From NCBI GenBank assembly GCA_965205595.1, contig CBDBHI010000012.1, positions 310,001 to 374,000 on the forward strand: DNA of 64,000 nucleotides, in the 5' to 3' direction. Below the pieces are notes generated by a model. It ran no database searches, was not told the DNA's origin, and saw only the letters and a list, made by a program, of their open reading frames with translations. The DNA is from CATQHP01 sp965205595. Lineage in GTDB: Bacteria; Acidobacteriota; Terriglobia; Bryobacterales; UBA6623. Both the position numbers and the translations under genes were made by a program. Below are positions 42,554 to 51,124 of this stretch, piece by piece. Every line of letters starts with the position of its first letter. Positions within the stretch are counted from its first letter, which is position 1.

Positions 42554-44161
42554 CGTCTTGTCCAATACAAGATGAGCCTGAAGGGGAGGGCGATTCCAAT
42601 ACAAGATGAGCCTGACGGGGATCCGTTGGGTGGTCAGGAACAGAGCAGCTGCGGGCGATGGGAGTCGCCGTGCAGCAAGCCGAATCGCTGAGTCTGGAGC
42701 AGATCGAGTGTTTTCTCGACGGGTGCCAATCCGTCGCCTTCGAGGGCGGCAATCGAAGCGACAAATATGCGCTCGTCGAAAGCGTCTTGAAGCGGCATCA
42801 CTATGCCGACCAGAAGCGCTCCGTCAAGGGTCTCCTGCGGCGTTATCTCGCTAAGCTCACGGGCTTAAGCCGCGCGCAACTCACCCGCCTGATCGGACAG
42901 TTCTTGCACACGCGTTGCGTCCGTCCGAGGGCCTATCGGCGGCGCCGTTTTCCCAGCAAGTACACACGCGCCGACAGCGTCTTACTGGCGCACGTCGATC
43001 GAGTTCATCAGCGCCTCTCGGGGCCGGCCACCCGCCGCATTCTCCAACGCGAGTTCCAGATCTACGGCCGCAAAGAGTTTCGACGCCTGGCCGAATTGTC
43101 CGTGGGCCAGCTGTACAACTTGCGAAAAAGAGCCGTCTACCAACGTCACAGTTTGCATCTCGACAAGACCCGTCCCACGCCCGTTGCGATCGGCGAACGC
43201 CGCCAACCCGAGCCGCGAGGACGTCCGGGCTACCTGCGCATCGACACCGTGCACTCGCCCGAACAGGAAGGCGAAAAAGGCGCCTACAGCATCAATGTGG
43301 TCGACGAAGTGACGCAGTGGCAGGCCGTCGGCTGCGTCCAACGCATCAACGAAAATCACCTCATTCCCTTGCTGGAAGGCCTTTTGGAACAATTTCCATT
43401 TATCGTTCGCGGCTTTCACTCCGACAATGGCAGCGAATTCGTCAACCATCAAACCGCTAAACTGCTCGAGAAGTTGCGAATTGAATTTACGAAGTCTCGC
43501 GCGCGCCGTTCGAACGACAATGCCTTGGTCGAAACCAAGAACGGCGCGGTGGTGCGCAAGTGGATGGGCTACCAGTTTTTGCCCTCGGAAGCGACGCAGG
43601 CGATCGACACCTTCTACCGCCAGTGGCTCAACCCGTACTTGAATTTTCATCGCCCATGCGCTTTCGCCAGCGAGCGCCGAGACCGCCGCGGCAAGTTGCG
43701 CAAGGTGTACGCCGAGTGGAGCACGCCGTGGGAAAAGCTGCTCAGCCTGCCCGCCGAGCAGCGCGGCCTGCGCGCGGATCGCTCGCTCAAGAAGCTCCAA
43801 GCGCGAGCGGACACTTGTTCCGACACCGAGTTTGCCGAGCAACTCGACGCTCAGCGCAACGAACTGCAACGCGTCTGCAAAGACCTCGCGATCTGCTGGC
43901 GCACGCGCTAGACAACGCCCCGACCCGAGGCGTTGTCGGCTCCTCCGGCCCACGTCCGAAGACGGCCGTGGGGTCTCGCCTGGGATGGCTGCAAAGGGGG
44001 ACTGGGGCTGCCGCCCCTTCCCCCTTATGCAATCCCCCTCACCCCGCCCTACGGGCCCCACAACGGGCTTCAACCTCAAGCCCCAATCCGAGCTATAATC
44101 CCTCCTGCCCACAGCTACCTTCGCCTGCCTCCTTCAGGCTCATCTTTCGATTGGAAAAGAG
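42554..44161 (+). mobile_element. 1.6-kb DDE insertion sequence, copy B
   Basis: A 1608-bp element flanked by an exact 5-bp duplication, gcttc (42549-42553 and 44162-44166). Removing it gives gaagagttgcttcgcaccgt, which keeps the kinase frame open (EELLRTVSHA). Left end cgtcttgtccaatacaagat, right end (reverse strand) ctcttttccaatcgaaagat, both followed by gagcctgaagg. The left end carries a second, tandem copy of ccaatacaagatgagcctga about 34 bp inward, which copy A lacks. The 3' region up to about 44049 is the same as in copy A; the last 110 bp differ. Confidence 0.93.
42658..43911 (+). CDS. Integrase-core (rve-type) DDE transposase, copy B
   Basis: A 417-residue protein, same plan as copy A at 3327-4580. 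The N-terminal DNA-binding region differs (for example SVAFEGGNRSDKYALVES against SVEFQAGSRADKYALVEG), while the catalytic part from about residue 160 (HSLHLDKTRPTPVAIGER onward) is identical, including RIDTVHS, FHSDNGSEF and NALVETKNG. The change from diverged to identical sequence is sharp, which indicates recombination or gene conversion between related copies. It is intact and likely active. Confidence 0.9.
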   Translation: MGVAVQQAESLSLEQIECFLDGCQSVAFEGGNRSDKYALVESVLKRHHYADQKRSVKGLLRRYLAKLTGLSRAQLTRLIGQFLHTRCVRPRAYRRRRFPSKYTRADSVLLAHVDRVHQRLSGPATRRILQREFQIYGRKEFRRLAELSVGQLYNLRKRAVYQRHSLHLDKTRPTPVAIGERRQPEPRGRPGYLRIDTVHSPEQEGEKGAYSINVVDEVTQWQAVGCVQRINENHLIPLLEGLLEQFPFIVRGFHSDNGSEFVNHQTAKLLEKLRIEFTKSRARRSNDNALVETKNGAVVRKWMGYQFLPSEATQAIDTFYRQWLNPYLNFHRPCAFASERRDRRGKLRKVYAEWSTPWEKLLSLPAEQRGLRADRSLKKLQARADTCSDTEFAEQLDAQRNELQRVCKDLAICWRTR

Positions 44162-45161
44162 GCTTCGCACCGTTAGCCACGCCAGTCTTCAGGGCGGCAT
44201 TCAGCCCACCACGCTGCGACAACAGGTACCGGCCCGCTTGCCTGGGGCGCCGATATTTCCCGATTTGTCGAGGAACCTTATACTAGCCTTCCTTACTTCG
44301 ACAATGATTGCAGCCACCTTGGCCCTTCTGGCCGAGTACCTCGACCGGACGATTCGAAACACTTCTCAAATTGAGCAATGGCTCCGTGTACCTGTTCTCG
44401 CCAGCTTGCCGCGAATCAGCGGCACGAAACGACCTCAGAGTTATCTTCTCCAGTCGACTGACGGCTCGTCAGGGCAGCCCAGCCAAGACTCGCAGGCGCT
44501 TACCGAAGGCTTTACGATGCTCCGCACGAGCCTAATGCTTTCTGCCCAAGAAACACCGTTGAAGCTGATCCTCGTCGCTAGCGCGGTTCCAGCCGAGGGG
44601 AAGAGCACTGTCGCTGCCGGACTCGCAATCGCCCTCGCGCAGCAAAATCCTCCCGGTAAGCGAGTGCTCCTGGTTGACGGGGACCTTCGCCGACCTACCG
44701 TACACGCAACCTTCCAGCTTGACAATCAAATTGGCCTCGCCAGCCTGCTCAGCAACTCTTCGAATATCGACGAGGCAATCCAGGCTGTGCCAGGAACCAC
44801 CGGCTTCGACGTTTTGCCGAGGGGCCCGGCGGCCACTCATCCCAACGAGCTAATAACGGGGGGCATGGGCGGAGTTCTTGAAAAGCTCCGATCCCGCTAC
44901 GAGTACGTCGTCATCGACTCGGCGCCGCTATTGGCCTCGGCCGACTCCATGATTCTCGCGACTCTAGTCGATGGAGTCGTTCTCGTCGCACGTGCCGGCG
45001 GGACCTCGCGAGACTTGGTAGCTAGCGCGTTTAGGCAAGTGCGCCGTGTACGAGGTCACGTTCTTGGTCTTGTCTTGAATCAAGTGAAACAGCAGGATTC
45101 AGAATCGTACAGATATTACTACAGCTATCAGCATGACCATGAGGGTGACGCCGCAGCCTAG
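44162..45161 (+). pseudogene. BY-kinase/Wzc-like, C-terminal kinase half
   Basis: The piece after the IS starts LRTVSHASLQGG and has the second transmembrane helix (LILAFLTSTMIAATLALLAE), then the tyrosine kinase domain. Motifs are Walker A ASAVPAEGKSTVAAGLA, Walker A' VLLVDGDLRRPTV and Walker B YEYVVIDSAPLLASADS. The C-terminal tyrosine cluster SYRYYYSYQHDH is the autophosphorylation tail. The ORF runs in from IS sequence, so a start for an isolated kinase half is unclear. The disruption probably removes or weakens export control of the polysaccharide. Confidence 0.85.
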
Positions 45162-45372
45162 CACTTGGCCTCAGGCTCATGCCACAAACTGCTTTGTCTC
45201 AGTTAGTATCGGAACTCCGATATTCTGATCGGGCAACCGCGAAAATTCTCAACCGCTCGGCTCTGTGAACGGCGATTCAATTTAGAGCTTCGATTTCCCC
45301 CAACTTCCGGGGGCCAAAGACATGGCGCCCACGAACCCGGCGGGGCACATTAAGCGTCAGCGAAGAACGAAC

Positions 45373-46188
45373 TTACCCGATGTCCATGCGACAAACGATA
45401 CCGACGTCATCGCAATACCAAAGCACACCATCGCGAATCGTCATGCCATGGGGAAGCGGGTCGTCATCGGCAAGTTGAATCTTCTCCAGCACCTCACCTG
45501 ATTCCGGATCGTGCTTGAAAAATGCATTGAGGTTGGAGTCCGTACACCATAGGTACTTCCCCTCCCAGCCGATTCCATGCGGACGGTTGCCGACTCCTGG
45601 GAATTGGTGCTCCACAACCCAGGTATCCGGGTTGATGCGGTAAACAGTGCGTGAGGGCGGCACCACAACCCAAAGGCGATCGTCGCGCCACTCGAGCCCG
45701 TGGGCACCCGTACCCGGTCTCGGAGCCGACTTCACCTCCGCCGAGCGACCACTTCGAGGCGCCGCGGGCTTCGCCAATGGACTGCGGCGTCCGACCGCAT
45801 CGCCCGTCTTCTCGTAGATAACGCCGGCACCAGGCGTGAAGAACTTCGAGAGCGTTGCACCGGTCCGTGCATCCGCGCGAATCAGTTCTCGGCTATAGGT
45901 TGACGCCATCCAAATCGCCTCGCCGTCGAACGTGATGCCGCTCGAACGGTCTGCCGAAGTCTCAAGATCGCGGATCGTGTGCCCGTCATCATAGTCGACG
46001 AGGTAGGCGTGGTTGTCGCCCTGGTCGATGATCCACAGTCCCTCATCACTGGCTTGAAGGCCGTTTGGTTTTGGACCCGGCGATTTGAATGCCGTCCGAA
46101 CCGGCCCGACGCGCCGCGATTTAGCTCCGGCTACGGCGAGCAGCGCGGGAACGGACAGCAAGAAATCTCGTCGCAGCATCGTTCTCAT
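45373..46188 (-). CDS. Tat-exported beta-propeller protein
   Basis: A 271-residue product from ATG 46188 (the frame is open to 46311, but MRTMLRRDFLLSVPALLAV is a twin-arginine signal). The mature part has repeated propeller strands: GLWIIDQGDNHAYLVDYDDG, SGITFDGEAIWMASTYS, RTVYRINPDTWVVEHQFPG and HGIGWEGKYLWCTDSN. It resembles streptogramin-lyase/SMP-30-like propellers without visible catalytic residues. The function is unknown, possibly binding or a lactonase-like role. It is divergent from uppS with 85 bp between. Confidence 0.65.
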   Translation of the reverse strand: MRTMLRRDFLLSVPALLAVAGAKSRRVGPVRTAFKSPGPKPNGLQASDEGLWIIDQGDNHAYLVDYDDGHTIRDLETSADRSSGITFDGEAIWMASTYSRELIRADARTGATLSKFFTPGAGVIYEKTGDAVGRRSPLAKPAAPRSGRSAEVKSAPRPGTGAHGLEWRDDRLWVVVPPSRTVYRINPDTWVVEHQFPGVGNRPHGIGWEGKYLWCTDSNLNAFFKHDPESGEVLEKIQLADDDPLPHGMTIRDGVLWYCDDVGIVCRMDIG

Positions 46189-46273
46189 GCCTCCCGAGCA
46201 CATCGTAGCGCATGTTGTTTCTGGACGCTCGTTGAAACCGCGTTGTACGATAGAATTTATATCCCTCCATCGA

Positions 46274-47101
46274 ATGCAGGAATTCCTCGAATGGGCTGCG
46301 CCGGGTAGCAAAGAGCTTCTTCTCGCTCAGCAACTTGATCCGGCGAAACTGCCCAGACACATCGCGGTCATTATGGACGGCAACGGGCGCTGGGCTAAGC
46401 GTCGAATGCTCCCGCGTGTCGCCGGACACCGCGCCGGTGTCAAATCCGTGCGCGAAATCATCGAAGCCTGCTGTCGGCTAAATATCGAGGCGCTCACCCT
46501 CTACGCGTTTTCGATAGAAAACTGGAAGCGCCCGAAAGCCGAGATCGATGCCCTCTGGCACCTTCTCAGCCACTATCTTCACCAGGAACTGTCCGATCTC
46601 AAGGCCAACAACGTACGCTTTCAGACGATTGGTCGGATTGAAGCTCTACCCCAAAAGGCGCGCGACGATATCGACTACGCAATCGTCGAAACGTCAGCCA
46701 ATACCGGGCTTCGCCTCAACATTGCTCTGAACTATGGTGGCCGCGTAGAGATAATCGATGCCGTCAACAGCCTGTTACGGCAGGCGCGGCAAACCGGCAT
46801 CCCTCTTGAAATCGACGAACAGACACTTAGCGACTCACTCTACACGGGGGGCTTGCCCGACCCCGATTTGTTAATCCGCACCTCGGGCGAAATTCGCGTC
46901 AGCAACTTCTTGCTGTGGCAAATCGCCTATTCGGAGATCTGGGTCACAGAGAAGTATTGGCCCGACTTCCGGCCAATTGACCTACTCGAATCTCTTCAAG
47001 ACTTTCAAAAGCGCGATCGGCGATTTGGCGGGCTGCAAGACAACGGCACTGCGCGGCCTGAGTTGGTTACCGTCGGAACGCTGTCAGACTCGCGCGGGTG
47101 A
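46274..47101 (+). CDS. uppS: Isoprenyl transferase (undecaprenyl diphosphate synthase)
   Basis: It makes the C55 lipid carrier for peptidoglycan and surface polysaccharides from farnesyl diphosphate and isopentenyl diphosphate. The 275-residue protein has HIAVIMDGNGRWAKRR with the catalytic Asp (about 33), GHRAGVKSVREI, LTLYAFSIENWKRP, LNIALNYGGRVEI and the C-terminal PDLLIRTSGEIRVSNFLLWQ signature with SEIWVTEKYWPDF. I use ATG 46274; the frame is open 63 codons upstream but that part lies over the divergent gene and has no family match. cdsA follows after 10 bp. Confidence 0.95.
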   Translation: MQEFLEWAAPGSKELLLAQQLDPAKLPRHIAVIMDGNGRWAKRRMLPRVAGHRAGVKSVREIIEACCRLNIEALTLYAFSIENWKRPKAEIDALWHLLSHYLHQELSDLKANNVRFQTIGRIEALPQKARDDIDYAIVETSANTGLRLNIALNYGGRVEIIDAVNSLLRQARQTGIPLEIDEQTLSDSLYTGGLPDPDLLIRTSGEIRVSNFLLWQIAYSEIWVTEKYWPDFRPIDLLESLQDFQKRDRRFGGLQDNGTARPELVTVGTLSDSRG

Positions 47102-47111
47102 GTAGTCCTCG

Positions 47112-47891
47112 ATGAATCGGGTCCTAACGGCCCTGCTACTTGCTCCCTGCGCGATTGGGCTAATTTTACTCGCCCCACCTGCGGTGTTTGCCGCCGCGAT
47201 CGCGGTACTCGCGGTCATCGGCCTTAGGGAATTTTTCGCGATCACTACCGGTTATGGCGTCCGCGCGATAGCGCTTCCTGGCTACGCCGCGGGATTGCTG
47301 TGGGTGCTCGTCCCCGCGCTTGACCACGGGCTGTCCGTCACGATCTTCGCTTTAGTTTTGTTAGTCGCCGGCTTCTACGTGAACGATGACTTGGCGAAGT
47401 CGCTGCCCTCCGCGGCGATCACTCTAGTCGGTACACTCTACGTCGCCGCCCCCTTGCTTTGGGGGCGTCTGCTACGCGAAATCGACCCGCACTGGCTACT
47501 GTTCGTATTGGCCGTGAATGCGATAGGCGACGTGGCCGCGCTATACGTCGGCGGCGCGATCGGAACGCGAAAACTAGCGCCGCGTGTCAGTCCGAACAAG
47601 ACATGGGAGGGCGCGATAGGCTCGATCGTTTTCTCCATAGCCGCCGGTACCGCCTACGGTAACTACTTTTTGGCGGATGACGCGCGCCTGTGGACATTCG
47701 CCGTCCTGGCGCTAATAGTAAATATCGCCGGCCAGTTTGGCGACCTAGCGGAATCCGCCCTTAAGCGCGGCGCGGGCCTGAAAGACAGTGGCAACCTGCT
47801 GCCCGGCCACGGTGGCCTGCTCGATCGCATCGACGCCTATCTTTTTTCGATTCCCCTGATCTACGGCTATCTAAAATACGTTTCTATTTAG
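47112..47891 (+). CDS. cdsA: Phosphatidate cytidylyltransferase
   Basis: This integral membrane enzyme makes CDP-diacylglycerol from phosphatidate and CTP, the first committed step of phospholipid synthesis. The 259-residue protein has about seven hydrophobic segments. The family signature runs through RVSPNKTWEGAIGS (about 159) and QFGDLAESALKRGAGLKDS (about 216), followed by LLPGHGGLLDRIDAYLFS, with the metal-binding Asp residues. It is in an operon with uppS. Its TAG stop lies at the left edge of the palindromic repeat starting at 47890. Confidence 0.95.
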   Translation: MNRVLTALLLAPCAIGLILLAPPAVFAAAIAVLAVIGLREFFAITTGYGVRAIALPGYAAGLLWVLVPALDHGLSVTIFALVLLVAGFYVNDDLAKSLPSAAITLVGTLYVAAPLLWGRLLREIDPHWLLFVLAVNAIGDVAALYVGGAIGTRKLAPRVSPNKTWEGAIGSIVFSIAAGTAYGNYFLADDARLWTFAVLALIVNIAGQFGDLAESALKRGAGLKDSGNLLPGHGGLLDRIDAYLFSIPLIYGYLKYVSI

Positions 47892-48070
47892 CCCGCGTTT
47901 CTCACCACGTGGCGAGCGAAAGTGCCTGAGAGGTGCGTCAATACGAGGCGGGCGACGGTCGGCACGCGGAGGCGTACTTGACGGTCCGTCGAGCACTCGC
48001 GGTCGAGCGCAACGAAGTAGTGGCACACCTATCGTGTGCTGTTGCCGTCAGATGGGGAGAAATGCGGGCT
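47890..48070. repeat. Palindromic MITE-like repeat, copy 1
   Basis: About 181 bp with terminal inverted repeats agcccgcgtttctcacca and (reverse strand) agcccgcatttctcccca, and TA next to both ends. The halves are loosely complementary over most of the length, so it can fold as one long hairpin, with gacggtccgtc near the centre. Similar copies are at 57722 and 60827. It lies between two convergent genes, and both stop codons (cdsA TAG, BNR protein TAG) are formed at its ends. Confidence 0.75.
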
Positions 48071-49448
48071 AGTCCGACCCCCGACCGTCCCAAAGGTAGG
48101 CCGTGCCGTCGCCCTCTTCGCCTTCCCAGCCATAAAATACCAGGCGCCCCTCGGCGATGTCGCCGTCGGCAGTTCCAACGAACTGCATGTTTTGATAGCG
48201 GTGCTGCGAAAACGGCGTCAGATCGCGTCCATGCTGCCACGTCTCACCGCTATCGGATGACAGCCATTCTTCGACCGCGTCGCCCCAACCGTAGGCGCTG
48301 CGGCTGGTCTCGGAGCTGTCAGTAGCGATGCTCTCGCCTGATCCAGTAATTAGAAACGCATGAAAAACGCCGTTGCTGTCGCGATCCAGATGGCTAGAGT
48401 TGAAAGCATGTGACGTAGCAGTGATTGCCGTCTTGAGCCACTCGCCGCGGGCGTGGCGGACGAAATAAAACATGCCCTTATGCGGCGTGTCGTCCGAGAC
48501 CGGCAACGTGAAGAATGGGTTCTCGTCTTCGTCGAGATAAATCGAAGGCCCTACCGCCGCGACGCGCTCTTCGGTATTCCACACCAAGCAGTCGCGGTCG
48601 ACGACGCCCTTGTTCACGGGCGCGCGAAGTTGCTTCCCGTCAATATTGAATACCTTGCCCGAGATCAGATCAACCTTCAGATAGTAAAGATTGTGACGGC
48701 GGCGATGGTCGTGAAGCACCTTCTTGTAGCGGGCGTTTGGGTGCTCCTCCTCCATCTTCCAGATGAACGCAACGTGCAGCGTTTTGCCGTCGCTGCTGAC
48801 CCGGCTTGTGTTGTACGACCCCGCGTGCGTCGACATAAAACTATCTTGCGGGTGAGCATTCATATCAATCAATGACATCAGCGGACCGGTCCAACTCTCA
48901 CCGTCGTCGTCGCTAATGCGATACTTCCACGAGCCAAGATGGCCGTAATGTCGAAAGTAGATCAATGTCTTACCGCCGTAAATTTGGTGTACCTTCGGAT
49001 ACGAGAGATTCTCGAAAATCCGGGGCCCGAGCTGCCACTCCGTAATGTTTCCTGGACTCTTGGCGATAAGGTGAATCCCCGGTGTGTTGTGGCACCCGAA
49101 CAGCGTATGAAGCCGTCCACGTCCATCCAGCCAGACGACCGGCGCAAAGTGATGGTCGCGCTGATATTTGCCGCGGTTGATCTGATCTAGCCGGCCGGTT
49201 AAGAGCATGTAGGGCTCGGACAATTTCCCCGACGCGTCGTCGTACGAGCGAATGTACGGGAACCCCTCGGCTCCTCGCCACACCATATATGTCGACCCGC
49301 CGGACTCAACGGCCTGCGGATACATGCGGTTGTCGTAGAGCATCTTCAACCCGCCGTTATTGGCGAAGGGTATGGGCTCGGCGGCGCAAACTGAAGTGAT
49401 TGCGAGTATCCACGCGATTGCCTGACATGCCTTTAGCTCAAGGCTCAT
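48069..49448 (-). CDS. Secreted BNR-4 repeat protein
   Basis: A 459-residue protein from ATG 49448 with a signal peptide, ACQAIAWILAITSVCAA. The mature part is a beta-propeller of the BNR_4 type: YPQAVESGGSTYMVWRG, HHFAPVVWLDGRGRLHTLFG, WKYRISDDDGESWTGPL (an Asp-box), HVAFIWKMEEEH and SSDSGETWQHGRDL (a second Asp-box). Such proteins act on or bind polysaccharides outside the cell. The specificity is unknown. The frame is open another 47 codons upstream, but those have no signal character. Its TAG stop is inside the end of the palindromic repeat. Confidence 0.7.
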   Translation of the reverse strand: MSLELKACQAIAWILAITSVCAAEPIPFANNGGLKMLYDNRMYPQAVESGGSTYMVWRGAEGFPYIRSYDDASGKLSEPYMLLTGRLDQINRGKYQRDHHFAPVVWLDGRGRLHTLFGCHNTPGIHLIAKSPGNITEWQLGPRIFENLSYPKVHQIYGGKTLIYFRHYGHLGSWKYRISDDDGESWTGPLMSLIDMNAHPQDSFMSTHAGSYNTSRVSSDGKTLHVAFIWKMEEEHPNARYKKVLHDHRRRHNLYYLKVDLISGKVFNIDGKQLRAPVNKGVVDRDCLVWNTEERVAAVGPSIYLDEDENPFFTLPVSDDTPHKGMFYFVRHARGEWLKTAITATSHAFNSSHLDRDSNGVFHAFLITGSGESIATDSSETSRSAYGWGDAVEEWLSSDSGETWQHGRDLTPFSQHRYQNMQFVGTADGDIAEGRLVFYGWEGEEGDGTAYLWDGRGSD

Positions 49449-49628
49449 GTCCAGATTGAAACACATCGGTAGTCCGTCTCGCCATGCACCAGCTCGCCAT
49501 ATAGGCCGGGGCCCCTCGCGTACGCACTCGCCGCCGCGAGCGCCTCCGATTAGGATGTTACGTCTGGCTAGCCACACATTTGAGATCACATCGACACGTA
49601 TCTCGTTGTAATCTGCTCTAAGAGGGCA

Positions 49629-51068
49629 ATGCGAACCGCTAAGTTCATACTCCCCTGCCTAATTGCAGCTGGCGCTGAATTCGCAGTCGCCGAGACCCTC
49701 GCAATAGAGAACCCCGAAGGCGACGTTGACGTCACCGTGGTCGCAGGCAATCAGTTCAAGATTGACGGCCTCGTTGCCGGTCGGGAGCTCAACAAGACCG
49801 ACGTTCGAGTCGAGAAAATCGGCGACACAGTGTTTGTCGATGCGCTCCCGGCTGACTTGACCCCGATCAATTTATTGGTCAAGATTCCACACGGCTGGCC
49901 CCTTTCAATTAGGACGATTTCCGGCAACATCAGAGTGAACGGAAATATCACTTCCGGCTTCATCGAAACGGGCACCGGCTCGATCAATCTCGCGGTGCCC
50001 TTAAAGACGACGGCGCTGTTCGTCGAAAGTGAGGAGCAGCCCGAGGCCCTGTTGATTCCACCTCAGGTCGGCTATATCCGCGAGACGGACGCCAAGAAGG
50101 GGCTCCGAATTGAGACCAAACAGAGTCGCCCGTCAGTTATCGAGATCCGAGCATTCTCACCCAGCCGTCTATTTGTGCGGGACTATCTGCCTGCTGCTAC
50201 CGAAAATGCAGAAGAACCGCTGGCGCTCGAATTGGCGCGTCCAAGGCTGTCGGCGCTTAAAGCGGCACAGTCTCGCATCGGACCTGCCGGCGAACGTCGT
50301 GTCGTGGTTTCGGTACGCTCCAAGGCTGAATCTCCCGCTCTCCAGGTCGGCGATTTTGAGGTTATTGAAAATGGCGAGCCCCGTCGCCTCACTCGCATCG
50401 AATCGGCATCGATCCCAATCAACGTCGCCCTTGTCTTCCAGAAGGTCGAGACACGGACGTTTCGGTCGACCTCGACGCGCCGTGACCGTGCGTTTCTCTT
50501 ACGGCTAATTCGCCAACTTCGCGCATCCGACTCGATTGCCCTAGCGCAGGCCGAGGGAGGATTTCTGCGAGTTGTATCGAATTTTTCAACCGATCGCAGC
50601 CAGCTTCGCAGGGCGTATCTCGCCGCCCCGCCGCTCGACGCCATGACCGAGCTGGTTGCGGCGACGGTTTTGGCGCAGCAGCGATTAAATCTTGGCGACA
50701 TCAAGAAACGCAACGTCGCGGTCATCGTGAATTCAGTGGGTGACTACGATTGCGTGACGAGGGCGGCAGATAAAGAAATGGCGGCTGCGGTCGAGATTTT
50801 GGCGCGCACGGGAACGCTGTTCTACGCAGTCGGTGGAAATTGCGGAGACATCAGTCGGCTGGCGAAGCTTTCCGGTGGGCGCACGATCGAACTCGGGATC
50901 GGCAAAGCCGAGCGAGTCGCGGATCGTCTAGCCGAAGAACTCGCAACCCTGTACTCCGTTTCATACACTTCCGAATTGCGCGCCGATCAGACGCCTGACC
51001 GATTTGCTGTCAAGGTCCGGGGGAAAGCCTACAGGGTGCGCCACGGCCCCTCGGTGCCGCTACGTTAG
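49629..51068 (+). CDS. Secreted VWFA-related protein (Acidobacteria type)
   Basis: A 479-residue protein with a signal peptide (AKFILPCLIAAGAEFAVA). The N-terminal third is a DUF4097-like beta-helix (PEGDVDVTVVAG, SGNIRVNGNITSGFIETGTG). The C-terminal half is a von Willebrand A-like domain introduced by VSVRSKAESPALQVGDFEV and ENGEPRRLTRIES, as in the VWFA family frequent in Acidobacteria. The MIDAS motif (DxSxS) is not obvious (ALVFQKVETRTF), so metal binding is doubtful. Function unknown. Confidence 0.7.
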   Translation: MRTAKFILPCLIAAGAEFAVAETLAIENPEGDVDVTVVAGNQFKIDGLVAGRELNKTDVRVEKIGDTVFVDALPADLTPINLLVKIPHGWPLSIRTISGNIRVNGNITSGFIETGTGSINLAVPLKTTALFVESEEQPEALLIPPQVGYIRETDAKKGLRIETKQSRPSVIEIRAFSPSRLFVRDYLPAATENAEEPLALELARPRLSALKAAQSRIGPAGERRVVVSVRSKAESPALQVGDFEVIENGEPRRLTRIESASIPINVALVFQKVETRTFRSTSTRRDRAFLLRLIRQLRASDSIALAQAEGGFLRVVSNFSTDRSQLRRAYLAAPPLDAMTELVAATVLAQQRLNLGDIKKRNVAVIVNSVGDYDCVTRAADKEMAAAVEILARTGTLFYAVGGNCGDISRLAKLSGGRTIELGIGKAERVADRLAEELATLYSVSYTSELRADQTPDRFAVKVRGKAYRVRHGPSVPLR

Positions 51069-51124
51069 CTGGCAGCGACGTAACATTTGACATCGTCCCT
51101 CCGTGGGTAAGATCCTGTGGACCG

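Noticed and set aside
43560..44161. Upstream extension of the kinase half through IS sequence as a real fusion
   Set aside because: The frame is open by chance across the IS end; the 5-bp duplication and the joined frame show it is an insertion artefact.
46085..46273. 63-codon N-terminal extension of uppS
   Set aside because: It overlaps the divergent Tat-signal gene and has no similarity to the family; ATG 46274 gives the usual N-terminus.
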